Assembly: GCF_000215995.1 (NCBI RefSeq)
Contig: NC_015680.1
Coordinates: forward strand, 992,001 to 1,056,000
Origin: Pyrococcus yayanosii CH1
GTDB lineage: Archaea; Methanobacteriota_B; Thermococci; Thermococcales; Thermococcaceae
Length of the DNA stretch: 64,000 nt
Reading direction: 5' to 3'
The position numbers and the translations under genes were made by a program. The notes below the pieces were generated by a model. The model did not search any database. It saw nothing but the letters and a program-made list of their open reading frames with translations, and was not told where the DNA came from. How positions within the stretch are numbered: the first letter of the stretch is position 1; each line of letters begins with the position of its first letter. Of the stretch, positions 1-7,888 are shown one piece after another.

Positions 1-90
1 GATACTCTCGGCGAAGCCACCGTTCTGTTTACGGCCATAGCCGGTGCCGTGGCCCTGCTAAGGCCCTGGAGGAGGGATGAGAATGAGTGA
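1..90 (+). CDS. mbhE: Mbh hydrogenase subunit E, C-terminal end (partial)
   Basis: The first 29 codons of the window are open in frame 1 and end at a TGA at 88-90. The peptide DTLGEATVLFTAIAGAVALL followed by RPWRRDENE has the conserved DTLGE motif and a hydrophobic helix ending in positive charges. The same motif (FDTLGEVTVLF) occurs in the matching subunit of the mbx operon in this window, MbxF. It is the small MnhB-N-like membrane subunit of the Mrp-type module of the membrane-bound hydrogenase. The start and the upstream mbhA-D genes lie outside the window. The stop overlaps the start of mbhF, as expected for a coupled operon. Confidence 0.85.
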   Translation, partial: DTLGEATVLFTAIAGAVALLRPWRRDENE

Positions 91-526
91 CATGGGACTC
101 ATCGTGAGGACGCTTGCACGAACCACAATACCGCTCATTGGAATATTCGGCGCCTACATCGTCTCGCACGGCCACCTTACACCGGGTGGCGGCTTCCAGG
201 GAGGGGCTACGATAGCCGGGGCTGGAATACTCTTCCTCGTCGCCTTCGGCCTTGAAGAGGCCAAGAAGAGGATAAACAAGAGCCTGTATTCAGTTCTAGA
301 AGGGATAGGGGGCCTCGTGTTCCTCGGCGCCGCAATGCTTGGCCTGAGTGTGGCCTTCTTCTACAACATCCTCTGGCATGAAGGGCCTTTCCTCAACGGT
401 CAGCCCGGAACTCTCCTCTCGGCTGGCTATCTGCCAATAATGAACCTCGCCGTCGGTCTCAAGGTATTCACCGGACTCGTCTCGGCGCTTATGGCAATAG
501 CCCTCTACAGGAGGTGGCGAAAGTGA
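83..526 (+). CDS. mbhF: Mbh hydrogenase subunit F (MnhB-like)
   Basis: This 147-residue membrane protein is the MnhB/MrpB-like subunit of the sodium/proton antiporter module of membrane-bound hydrogenase. Residues about 20-45 carry the family signature IFGAYIVSHGHLTPGGGFQGG, followed by three more hydrophobic segments. An ATG also exists at 77, but it sits directly on the GGAGGAGGG ribosome binding site at 69-76, so the ATG at 83 has better spacing. It overlaps mbhE by 8 bases and mbhG by 4. MbxF in the mbx operon carries the same signature in its C-terminal half. Confidence 0.92.
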   Translation: MSDMGLIVRTLARTTIPLIGIFGAYIVSHGHLTPGGGFQGGATIAGAGILFLVAFGLEEAKKRINKSLYSVLEGIGGLVFLGAAMLGLSVAFFYNILWHEGPFLNGQPGTLLSAGYLPIMNLAVGLKVFTGLVSALMAIALYRRWRK

Positions 527-876
527 TAGCCCTCCAGTACCTCACGGCCTTTATAATGGTAGCTCTCGGGATATACGCTTTCCTGTACAAGCGCAACCTC
601 ATCAAGCTGATACTCGCCCTGAACCTAATCGACTCTGGAATACACCTGCTCCTCATAAGTGAAGGCTACAGGATGGAGAACGGTATTCCCCCGACGGCCC
701 CCGTCTACACTGGCTATGAGGGTGGCGCGATGGTAGCTCCGATTCCCCAAGCCCTTGTCCTGACGAGCATAGTCATCGGCGTTTGTGTGCTTTCCCTCGC
801 GGTGGCCATGACGGTAAACGCCTACCGTCACTATGGAACCCTTGACGTAACGAAGATCAGGAGGTTGAGGGGATGA
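523..876 (+). CDS. mbhG: Mbh hydrogenase subunit G (MnhC-like)
   Basis: A 117-residue MnhC/MrpC and NuoK-like subunit with three transmembrane helices; the PQALVLTSIVIGV segment is typical of the family. The GTG at 523 overlaps the mbhF stop (GTGA) and is preceded by AGGAGG at about 509-514, which favours it over the in-frame GTG at 514. The C-terminal motif YGTLDVTKIRRLRG recurs almost unchanged at the end of MbxG (YGTLNVEEIRRLRG), showing that the two operons share an ancestor. It belongs to the ion-translocating membrane arm. Confidence 0.93.
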   Translation: MIALQYLTAFIMVALGIYAFLYKRNLIKLILALNLIDSGIHLLLISEGYRMENGIPPTAPVYTGYEGGAMVAPIPQALVLTSIVIGVCVLSLAVAMTVNAYRHYGTLDVTKIRRLRG

Positions 877-2402
877 TACTGCCGTACCTCATAATAATCC
901 CCCTACTCGGAGCGTTTTCCATGCCTATAGTGAGCCTCCTCGGAAGGAGAGCAAGAGAAGCCTGGGCCCTGCTCATCAGCGGCGCAACTCTTGCAGTAGC
1001 CGTTCAGGTCTTCAGGGATGTCTGGAATAGGGGGACGATAGTCTACACGCTCGGTGCCAAGAGCCCCTTCGGCATGGCGAACTTCCCAATAAGGATAGTC
1101 TGGGAAGTGGACAAGCTTGGAGCAATCATGGTCGTCATAGTGGCCTTTGTGAGCTTTCTGGCGGTGCTATACTCCCTCGAGTATATGGCCCACGACACCG
1201 GGCTCGAGAAGTTCTACACCCTCATCCTTATCCTCGAGCTCGGCATGCTTGGTATAGCGATAACGGGCGATATCTTCAACTTCTACGTCTTCCTCGAGAT
1301 AATGAGCATAGCCAGCTATGCCCTCGTCGCCTTTAGGAATGACACTTGGGAGGCCATTGAAGCGGGTATAAAGTACATGTTCGTTGGTTCCCTTGCCAGC
1401 TCCTTCGTCCTGCTCGGCATAGCTCTCCTTTACGGCCAGTATGGAACGCTGACGATGGCTTACTTGGCCATTAAGATGGCCGAGAACCCGACCATAGTGG
1501 CTAAGGTTGCCTTGGCGCTCTTCCTCGGAGGCCTGCTATTCAAGAGTGGTGCCTCACCCGTCCACATGTGGCTCGCCGATGCGCATCCAGCGGCCCCAAG
1601 TTCTATCAGCGCAATGCTGAGTGGGCTGGTTATAAAGGTTGGTGGCATATACGCAATAGCCAGAATTATCTTCAGCGTATTCTCTCCGGCAGTAAACCTC
1701 ACGACCGTGGGCTGGATAATAATAATCTTTGCCTGCATAACCCTCATCGTGGGTAACGCCATGGCCGTTATCCAGACGGACATGAAGCGCCTCCTCGCTT
1801 ACTCCTCGGTCGGGCAGATAGGCTACATACTCCTCGGCCTCGGTATCGGCCTAGCCGCCTACGGAACAAAGGTTGGCGAAATCGCCCTGGCTGGAGCCAT
1901 CTACCACACCGTCAACCACGCCCTGATGAAGGCACTCCTCTTCCTTGTCGCTGGGGCCGTCATCCACGAGCTTGGCACGAGGAACCTCAACGAATTGAGT
2001 GGCTTAGCAAAGAGCATGCCCAAGACGACCTTTGCCTTTCTCATAGGTGCGGCCGCCATAGTCGGCCTACCTCCACTCAACGGCTTCGCCAGCAAGTGGC
2101 TCATCTACGAGAGCTCAGCACTGTTCAACCCAGTCCTCGGTGCCATAGCAATCATCGGAACGGCCTTCTGTACGGCAGCGTACGTTAGGGTGCTCTTCAC
2201 CTTCTTCGGAAAGCCCAGCGAGAAGGTCATTGAGGCAAAGGAACCAGGCCCAGCAATGCTGATTCCAATGTTCATCCTAGTTGCGACAATAATTATCATG
2301 GGCATCCTCCCGTGGCAGATAAGTGAGAAGTTCATGATTCCTGCAGCTAGGGCACTCTGGGACGTCTTCGGATACGTAGCGGCCCTTATGGGGGTGGGAT
2401 GA
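873..2402 (+). CDS. mbhH: Mbh hydrogenase subunit H (MnhD/NuoN-type antiporter subunit)
   Basis: A 509-residue polytopic membrane protein of the MrpD/NuoL-M-N family, with about 14 hydrophobic helices. Family landmarks include a conserved glutamate in FYVFLEIMSIASYALVAF, the KSGASPVHMWLADAHPAAPS segment, LLAYSSVGQIGYILLG, and YHTVNHALMKALLFLVAG. These supply the lysine, glutamate and histidine residues of the proton/sodium path. In the complex it is the main antiporter-like subunit that converts ferredoxin:proton electron flow into an ion gradient. It overlaps both neighbours by 4 bases. Confidence 0.96.
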   Translation: MILPYLIIIPLLGAFSMPIVSLLGRRAREAWALLISGATLAVAVQVFRDVWNRGTIVYTLGAKSPFGMANFPIRIVWEVDKLGAIMVVIVAFVSFLAVLYSLEYMAHDTGLEKFYTLILILELGMLGIAITGDIFNFYVFLEIMSIASYALVAFRNDTWEAIEAGIKYMFVGSLASSFVLLGIALLYGQYGTLTMAYLAIKMAENPTIVAKVALALFLGGLLFKSGASPVHMWLADAHPAAPSSISAMLSGLVIKVGGIYAIARIIFSVFSPAVNLTTVGWIIIIFACITLIVGNAMAVIQTDMKRLLAYSSVGQIGYILLGLGIGLAAYGTKVGEIALAGAIYHTVNHALMKALLFLVAGAVIHELGTRNLNELSGLAKSMPKTTFAFLIGAAAIVGLPPLNGFASKWLIYESSALFNPVLGAIAIIGTAFCTAAYVRVLFTFFGKPSEKVIEAKEPGPAMLIPMFILVATIIIMGILPWQISEKFMIPAARALWDVFGYVAALMGVG

Positions 2403-2749
2403 TGTTCGGATACTGGGACGCTCTCTACTTCGTCCTCGTCTTTATCATCGGCCTTATCCTCGCGTGGCTCCTTGAGAGGTGGGCAGCTAAGGCGGGCATG
2501 GGAACGAGGGAAGTCGGAGAGGGAACGAAGATATTCATCAGCGGTGAGGACTCTGAGAAAGTAATTCCCGGCTTCGAGCACCTCGAGGGCAACTACACTG
2601 GCAGGAACGTCATGTGGGGTCTAATCCACGGTGTCAAGAGGTTCTTCACAATCCTCCAGAAGGACCATACCGGCCTGCTCACAGACTATGCGAGCTACCT
2701 ACTCATGACGACGGCCTTCGTCCTCGTGATCCTCCTGCTGAGGGGGTGA
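2399..2749 (+). CDS. mbhI: Mbh hydrogenase subunit I
   Basis: A 116-residue membrane protein with one hydrophobic helix at about residues 6-24 and another at the C-terminus (about 98-114), joined by a hydrophilic stretch containing an amphipathic region (VMWGLIHGVKRFFTIL). I assign it to MbhI by operon position, between the antiporter-like MbhH and the hydrogenase small subunit MbhJ. In the known Mbh complex this subunit bridges the two membrane modules. The start ATG overlaps the mbhH stop (ATGATG), and the gene ends 4 bases before mbhJ. Confidence 0.88.
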   Translation: MMFGYWDALYFVLVFIIGLILAWLLERWAAKAGMGTREVGEGTKIFISGEDSEKVIPGFEHLEGNYTGRNVMWGLIHGVKRFFTILQKDHTGLLTDYASYLLMTTAFVLVILLLRG

Positions 2750-2753
2750 CATC

Positions 2754-3272
2754 ATGATCAAGGTTCCTGTCAATGGGAACTCATTGGAGCGGGAGAAGCT
2801 TGAGAAGAGGATTGCTCAGTTATGCCGATTCATAGGGCGCTCACCATGGGTCTTCCACGTGAACTCGGGGAGTTGCAACGGTTGCGACATCGAGATAATA
2901 GCCGCGCTGACGCCCCGCTATGATGCAGAGCGCTTCGGCGTTAAGCTCGTTGGTAGCCCAAGGCATGCCGACATCCTACTCGTTACCGGCCCGGTTACGA
3001 ACCAGAGCCTCGAGAGGGTCAAGCTTGTATACGAGCAGACCCCCGAGCCGAAGATAGTCATAGCCGTTGGGGCGTGTCCAACCGGGGGTAGCGTCTTCTA
3101 CGAGAGCCCCTTCACAAACGCCCCCCTCGACAGGGTAATACCCGTTGACGTCTTCGTTCCGGGTTGCCCGCCGAGGCCAGAGGCCATACTCCACGGCGTC
3201 GTCCTCGCGCTGGAGAAGCTGGCCCTTAAAATTAAGGGGAAACTTCCGGAGGAGGGTGAAGATAATGAGTGA
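2754..3272 (+). CDS. mbhJ: Mbh [NiFe]-hydrogenase small subunit J
   Basis: A 172-residue NuoB-like hydrogenase small subunit that holds the proximal [4Fe-4S] cluster. The cluster ligands are visible: SGSCNGCDIEI at about residue 40, GACPTGG at about 105, and PGCPPRPEAI at about 138. It passes electrons from the MbhN clusters to the nickel-iron site in MbhL. The last codons overlap the mbhK start by 8 bases. Confidence 0.95.
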   Translation: MIKVPVNGNSLEREKLEKRIAQLCRFIGRSPWVFHVNSGSCNGCDIEIIAALTPRYDAERFGVKLVGSPRHADILLVTGPVTNQSLERVKLVYEQTPEPKIVIAVGACPTGGSVFYESPFTNAPLDRVIPVDVFVPGCPPRPEAILHGVVLALEKLALKIKGKLPEEGEDNE

Positions 3273-3834
3273 CGCTAACCCTACAACCGAGAATGTTGAG
3301 GCGCAGAGAGAGCCAACCAAAGAGGAGAAGATCGCCGAGATGATAAAGGCCAAGTTCCCGAGGGCTGAGGTCGAGGTCAGGGAGAACAAGTGGGGTAGGA
3401 AACGAATAGGGGTGAGCGTGAGCAGGGAGGACTATAAACCCCTCATGGAGTTCCTCAGGGAGCTGGATCCAGAGGCCCACTACTCCATTGCAATTGAAGA
3501 GGACCTTGGCGAAGAGCTGGGCCTAGCAACGCACCTCCTGATCCTCTATGAAGATGCCCCCGGCGTTTCGCTCATCGTGAAGACCAAGGTTCCCAAGGAG
3601 GACCCCGTTCTACCCGACGTCAGCGATGTATATCCTATAGCACTCCAGTTCGAGAGGGAATGCATGGAGATGATAGGGCTCGACTTCGAGGGTGCCCCGG
3701 ACAAGAGGCGTTTGTTCCTTCCGGACGACTTCCCCGAGGATATCTACCCGCTCAGACTTGACGAAAAGGGCATAAGCGAAGAGATTGTGAAGAACGCCGG
3801 CCATCCGTATCTCCTCAGGAGGGGTAGCACATGA
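3265..3834 (+). CDS. mbhK: Mbh hydrogenase subunit K (NuoC-like)
   Basis: A 189-residue NuoC-like peripheral subunit. The start ATG at 3265 follows GGAGGGTGA and overlaps the end of mbhJ; an open frame extends further upstream but only reads through mbhJ in another frame. The N-terminal 30 residues are charged and low in complexity. The family core includes LPDVSDVYPIALQFERECMEMIGLDFEGAPDKRRLFLPDDFPED (landmarks only: the LPDV and ERE-GLDFEG motifs). The mbx operon contains the same kind of subunit, MbxK. Confidence 0.93.
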   Translation: MSDANPTTENVEAQREPTKEEKIAEMIKAKFPRAEVEVRENKWGRKRIGVSVSREDYKPLMEFLRELDPEAHYSIAIEEDLGEELGLATHLLILYEDAPGVSLIVKTKVPKEDPVLPDVSDVYPIALQFERECMEMIGLDFEGAPDKRRLFLPDDFPEDIYPLRLDEKGISEEIVKNAGHPYLLRRGST

Positions 3835-5120
3835 AGAAGGTTGAATACTGGGTCAAGATACCCTTTGGCCCAATTCATCCAGGGCTTGAGGAGCCCGAGA
3901 AGTTCATCCTCACGCTCGACGGTGAGAGCATAGTTAACGTTGACGTCAAGCTCGGCTACAATTTGAGGGGCATCCAGTGGATAGCCATGAGGAGGAACTA
4001 CGTCCAGATAATGTATTTGGCGGAAAGGATATGCGGCATCTGCTCCTTCTCCCACAACCACACCTACGTCAGGGCCGTCGAGGAGATGGCGGGTATTGAA
4101 GTGCCCGAGAGGGCCGAGTATATAAGGGTTATTATCGGCGAGCTCGAGAGGATTCATTCCCACCTCCTCAACCTCGGTGTCATCGGGCACGACATAGGTT
4201 ACGATACCGTTCTGCACCTAACATGGCTAGCCCGTGAGAAGGTCATGGACGTCCTTGAAGCCATCAGCGGTAACCGCGTCAACTACTCCATGATAACCAT
4301 AGGTGGCGTTAGAAGGGACATCAACGAGAAGAGGAAGAGGCTGATCCTCGAAATGATAGAGTACTACAAGAAGATTATGCCCCAGATAGAGGACATCTTC
4401 CTCCACGACTCCACGATAGAGGCAAGGCTTAGAGATGTCGCCACGGCCCCCAAAAAGCTTGCCTTGGAGATGGGTGCCGTGGGACCGACGGGAAGGGGAA
4501 GCGGCATCAAAGAAGATGCCAGGTGGAGCGAGGGACTCGGCGTTTATCCGGATCTCGGGGTAAAGCCCATCCTCCCGCAAGACGTCACTGGGGAGAAGGC
4601 AAGGGGAGACGTTTACGACAGGGTCGCCGTGAGAATTGGAGAGCTCTGGCAGAGCCTTGAGCTTATAGAGAGAGCGCTCGATCAGATGCCCGAGGGCAAG
4701 ATAAAGACCTTCCCCAAGGACAACGTCCTCCTCGCAAAGCTCAAAGTTATGGCTGATGGAGAGGGAATAGGAAGGTACGAGGCCCCGAGAGGCGAGCTCG
4801 TTCACTACGTCCGCGGTCAGAAAGGCAAAGACGGGCCTCTGCGCTGGAAGATGAGAGAGCCCACATTTCCAAATCTATTCACCATAGCGAAAGCACTTGA
4901 GGGCAATCAGCTCGCCGACGTTGTCGTTGCAATAGCCTCGATAGACCCATGCCTGAGCTGTACCGACAGGGTCGCGGTAGTCAAGGATGGAAAGAGAACC
5001 ATCCTCACGGAGAAGGACCTTCTTAAGCTCTCGATTGAGAAAACGAGGGAAATAAATCCCAATATCAGGGGCGATCCAACGCCCGCTGGACTGGGCTGTT
5101 TGAGGGGTGGTCTGCTATGA
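3831..5120 (+). CDS. mbhL: Mbh [NiFe]-hydrogenase large (catalytic) subunit L
   Basis: A 429-residue group 4 [NiFe]-hydrogenase large subunit, NuoD-like. Both nickel-iron binding motifs are intact: ERICGICSFSHNHTY at about residue 65 and SIDPCLSCTDR near residue 380, giving the four cysteine ligands of the H2-producing site. The chain ends about 45 residues after the second motif. This intact set contrasts with the mbx homologue in the same window, which has lost ligands. It overlaps mbhK and mbhM by 4 bases each. Confidence 0.97.
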   Translation: MKKVEYWVKIPFGPIHPGLEEPEKFILTLDGESIVNVDVKLGYNLRGIQWIAMRRNYVQIMYLAERICGICSFSHNHTYVRAVEEMAGIEVPERAEYIRVIIGELERIHSHLLNLGVIGHDIGYDTVLHLTWLAREKVMDVLEAISGNRVNYSMITIGGVRRDINEKRKRLILEMIEYYKKIMPQIEDIFLHDSTIEARLRDVATAPKKLALEMGAVGPTGRGSGIKEDARWSEGLGVYPDLGVKPILPQDVTGEKARGDVYDRVAVRIGELWQSLELIERALDQMPEGKIKTFPKDNVLLAKLKVMADGEGIGRYEAPRGELVHYVRGQKGKDGPLRWKMREPTFPNLFTIAKALEGNQLADVVVAIASIDPCLSCTDRVAVVKDGKRTILTEKDLLKLSIEKTREINPNIRGDPTPAGLGCLRGGLL

Positions 5121-6076
5121 TTTGGGAGCTCCTCGCCCTCCTCGGCATCTACGCCTATGTCTCGATAGCATCGCTCCTCTATGCGGGAATAGACAGGAAG
5201 CTCGTCGCGAGGATGCAACGCAGGATAGGGCCGCCGATCTTGCAGCCATTCTACGACTTCCTGAAACTTGCCAGTAAAGAAACGATAGTGCCTAATACTG
5301 CCAATTTCATGTTCAAGGCTAGCCCAATCCTCATGCTTGCAACTACCATAGCACTCTTGGCCTATACACCCATCGGCTTTAAGCCGCTCTTCGCTACCAA
5401 GGGCGACATAATAGTCTTCATATACCTCCTCACGCTAGCTGACTTCTTCCTCGTGCTTGGTGCCATAAGCTCGGGCAACCCCTACGCGAAGGTAGGGGCG
5501 AGCAGGGAGATCGCACTACTTGCATCAAGGGAGCCCGCGATGATGCTTGGAGTCTTCACGGTGATGTGGGCCCTCTCAAAGCACGGCGTCGAGAAGCCCT
5601 TCAGCCTCGCCAACCTCTACGAGCACAATATCTGGGAGTTTGGCCCGATGGCATGGGTTGGGGGTGCTGTACTCATCTACGTCTTCATGACTTGGCTGGC
5701 GAGTGAGGTGGAGGCGGGGTTCTTTAACGTGCCTGAGGCTGAACAGGAGATTGCCGAGGGACCCCTCGTGGAATACAGCGGTCGCTACCTTGCCATAATA
5801 AAGCTTGCCGAGTCCCTGAAAGAGTTCATAGCCGCTTCACTCGTCGTGGCCATACTCTTCCCATGGGGAATTGAGATGCCAGGCCTTGAGGGCTACGTGG
5901 TCAACCTTCTTATACACACCGCCAAGGTCTTCGCGGTGCTCTTCGTCGCCAAGACGGTCTTCAGGGCCGTTACAGGTAGGCTTAGGGTCACAGAGGCCGT
6001 CAACCTGCTCTGGACGAGGGTATTCAGTGCCAGCCTTGTGGCCAGCCTGATAATAGCCATGGGGGTGGTTATGTGA
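5117..6076 (+). CDS. mbhM: Mbh hydrogenase subunit M (NuoH-like membrane anchor)
   Basis: A 319-residue NuoH/HyfC-like membrane subunit with about eight helices. The QRRIGPPILQPFYDFLKL motif near residue 35, and the acidic loop with EVEAGFFNVPEAEQEIAEGPLVEYSG at about residue 195 (landmarks: EAEQEIAEG, LVEYSG), are the conserved quinone-site-like region of complex I relatives. It anchors the hydrogenase arm to the ion-pumping arm. The start ATG overlaps the mbhL stop. Confidence 0.95.
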   Translation: MIWELLALLGIYAYVSIASLLYAGIDRKLVARMQRRIGPPILQPFYDFLKLASKETIVPNTANFMFKASPILMLATTIALLAYTPIGFKPLFATKGDIIVFIYLLTLADFFLVLGAISSGNPYAKVGASREIALLASREPAMMLGVFTVMWALSKHGVEKPFSLANLYEHNIWEFGPMAWVGGAVLIYVFMTWLASEVEAGFFNVPEAEQEIAEGPLVEYSGRYLAIIKLAESLKEFIAASLVVAILFPWGIEMPGLEGYVVNLLIHTAKVFAVLFVAKTVFRAVTGRLRVTEAVNLLWTRVFSASLVASLIIAMGVVM

Positions 6077-6489
6077 TAAAGCTTCCGCTCCTCTCAACGG
6101 TCTTAAAGAACATCGCCAAGAGGCCTGCAACTAACCTCTTCCCGAAAACGGACCCCGTCCCCGTTCCTGAAGATTTCAGAGGCAAGATTATCTATCACGT
6201 GGACAAGTGCGTTGGATGTAGAATGTGCGTCATGGTGTGCCCGGCGGGCGTCTTCATTTACCTACCGGAGGTCAGAAAGGTCACCCTGTGGCTTGGACGC
6301 TGCGTCTTCTGCAAGCAGTGCGTTGACGTCTGCCCGACAAGAGCCCTAGAGATGAGCGATGAGTTCCTCCTTGCAACCTACGACAAGTATGATAAGAAGC
6401 TCAGGTGGTTCACCGAAGAGGAAATCGAGGAGTACAAGAGGAAGCTAGAAGAGCAGAAGAAGGCCAAGGAGGTAGCAAAGAAGTCTTAA
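6073..6489 (+). CDS. mbhN: Mbh hydrogenase subunit N (two [4Fe-4S] ferredoxin subunit)
   Basis: A 138-residue NuoI-like ferredoxin subunit with two CxxCxxCxxxCP motifs, CVGCRMCVMVCP and CVFCKQCVDVCP, for two [4Fe-4S] clusters. It takes electrons from reduced ferredoxin and passes them to MbhJ. The start is a GTG at 6073 overlapping the mbhM stop. The C-terminal 30 residues are a charged, lysine/glutamate-rich helix. It is the last gene of the operon; a pyrimidine/T-rich tract (TTCTTTTCTTTTTC) follows the stop at 6491-6504 and probably terminates transcription. Confidence 0.95.
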   Translation: MIKLPLLSTVLKNIAKRPATNLFPKTDPVPVPEDFRGKIIYHVDKCVGCRMCVMVCPAGVFIYLPEVRKVTLWLGRCVFCKQCVDVCPTRALEMSDEFLLATYDKYDKKLRWFTEEEIEEYKRKLEEQKKAKEVAKKS

Positions 6490-6490
6490 C

Positions 6491-6504
6491 TTCTTTTCTT
6501 TTTC
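6491..6504 (+). terminator. T-rich tract after mbhN
   Basis: The tract TTCTTTTCTTTTTC begins two bases after the mbhN stop. Archaeal termination commonly occurs at U-rich runs. The tract overlaps the 3' end of the antisense guide RNA described next. Confidence 0.55.
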
Positions 6505-6554
6505 AGCCAACCGGTCCTCATCACTGCTCAGGCCAGGGAGTTCTCATCATCGCC
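6499..6554 (-). ncRNA. C/D box 2'-O-methylation guide sRNA
   Basis: Read on the minus strand, the region has a complete archaeal C/D box layout: C box ATGATGA (6550-6544), guide GAACTCCCTGGC (12 nt), D' box CTGA (6531-6528), spacer GCA, C' box GTGATGA (6524-6518), guide GGACCGGTTGG (11 nt), D box CTGA (6506-6503). Spacings are those of Thermococcales sRNAs. A TATA sequence (TTTTTAAA at 6573-6580, readable on both strands) lies about 25 bases before the C box and also serves the plus-strand gene at 6602. By the N+5 rule the D guide would methylate the fifth base of CCAACCGGTCC and the D' guide the fifth base of GCCAGGGAGTTC. I could not assign the target RNA. Confidence 0.85.
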
Positions 6555-6601
6555 ATCCGCTCCCTTCTAAGGTTTTTAAACCTGACTCCTAAAATTCACA
6601 T

Positions 6602-7888
6602 ATGTTCAACATTATCGTGAGGGCGAGAAAGGACGCGAAGGCCGTCCAATACGTAAATGAGAGGAACTATGGTGGTTATCTGAGGGTTTCGAGTCTCGGA
6701 GGGGGCAGAAAGTTCGAGGAAGTCAAGGATGGCCTTCAGGATGCCCTCGAGAACCCCTACGTCCCAATTTTTCTCTTCGGGGAGAAGGAGAAGGAGCTAG
6801 CTCAAAGGATCAGCGAGGAAATTAAGGGTCCATTTTTCGTGAGAGTACTCAGGACGAAGCGCGTGAGGAACATGCGCGTTGACGAGCTTTACGGGAACAT
6901 AGAGGATATAAAGGCGAGGTTCAGACTGGGGGTCGCATGGTCCGAGGAGAGAAGGGCCTATATCCTCGATCCTTCAAATCCTCTTGGCCTTGAGATAAAC
7001 CCAGACTACGATACTTACCTCGCGGTCGGAGAGGGCTTCAGGAGGCACATGAAAGAGTTGTTAGGTGTAGAAATGGGAGACGTCTCCCTCGTTCTGAGGA
7101 AGCTCATGAACCAGGAAGTCTACTATTCGGGACCAAATAAGATCGCGGAGGTTAGCAAGGTAATCGGAAGGTCCACGGAGGTTCTCTGGAGGATTCTGGC
7201 TAGCGAGGAAGTTTCCCTCGATGAAACGATAGAGGGAAACAAGGAGTATATAGAGGCATTCGAAAGGGCCAGCGCCGCCTTCCTGAAAGGCTTCGAAGGA
7301 GACATCATCGTTCCGTGGAGTGGTGGCAAGGATTCAACAGCTGCCCTCATACTCGCGAGTAAGGTATTCAAGAATGTCACCGCCGTCTACGTGCGCATGG
7401 AATACGAGATGCCATTGACGGATGAATACGTAGAGAGAACAGCCAAAAAGCTGGGAGTCGACCTGATAAAGGTGGAGGTCCCAATGCCCCTCGAGAGATA
7501 TGGCCTACCCACCCACACCAACAGATGGTGCACAGGGATGAAGGTTGAGGCCCTCTATGACGTCGTGAAGGACTTCGAGAACCCAATCCTTGTCGTCGGG
7601 GACAGGGACGGAGAGAGCATGAGGAGAAGGCTGAAGCCGCCCGTCGTCGAGAGAAAAACTCCCTTTGGACCAATCACGGAAGTGATGCCCATAAAGTTCT
7701 GGAGCGGCATGATGGTCCAGCTATACATCCTAATGAACGGTCTCGACCTACACCCCCTCTACTACGAGGGATTCTATAGGCTCGGATGCACCGTCTGTCC
7801 GAGTTTGGCTGATTGGGAGATAAGACTCCTGAGCGAGCTGGGACACCTGCCCGAAATAATGAAGAAAAGGATTAACGGCGCCTCCTGA
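6602..7888 (+). CDS. PP-loop ATPase of the PAPS reductase family with N-terminal extension
   Basis: A 428-residue protein with an N-terminal region of about 220 residues that I do not recognise, followed by an adenine-nucleotide alpha-hydrolase (PAPS reductase-like) domain. The PP-loop motif is VPWSGGKDSTAALIL near residue 235. Downstream are RWCTGMKVEAL and, near the end, LGCTVCPSLADWE, so several cysteines could bind a cluster or carry sulfur. It lacks a clear clue to substrate; sulfur transfer to RNA or a cofactor, or sulfonucleotide reduction, are both possible. The TATA box at 6573-6580 puts the transcript start at about 6600, so the mRNA is probably leaderless. It overlaps the convergent protease gene by 17 bases. 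Confidence 0.85.
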   Translation: MFNIIVRARKDAKAVQYVNERNYGGYLRVSSLGGGRKFEEVKDGLQDALENPYVPIFLFGEKEKELAQRISEEIKGPFFVRVLRTKRVRNMRVDELYGNIEDIKARFRLGVAWSEERRAYILDPSNPLGLEINPDYDTYLAVGEGFRRHMKELLGVEMGDVSLVLRKLMNQEVYYSGPNKIAEVSKVIGRSTEVLWRILASEEVSLDETIEGNKEYIEAFERASAAFLKGFEGDIIVPWSGGKDSTAALILASKVFKNVTAVYVRMEYEMPLTDEYVERTAKKLGVDLIKVEVPMPLERYGLPTHTNRWCTGMKVEALYDVVKDFENPILVVGDRDGESMRRRLKPPVVERKTPFGPITEVMPIKFWSGMMVQLYILMNGLDLHPLYYEGFYRLGCTVCPSLADWEIRLLSELGHLPEIMKKRINGAS

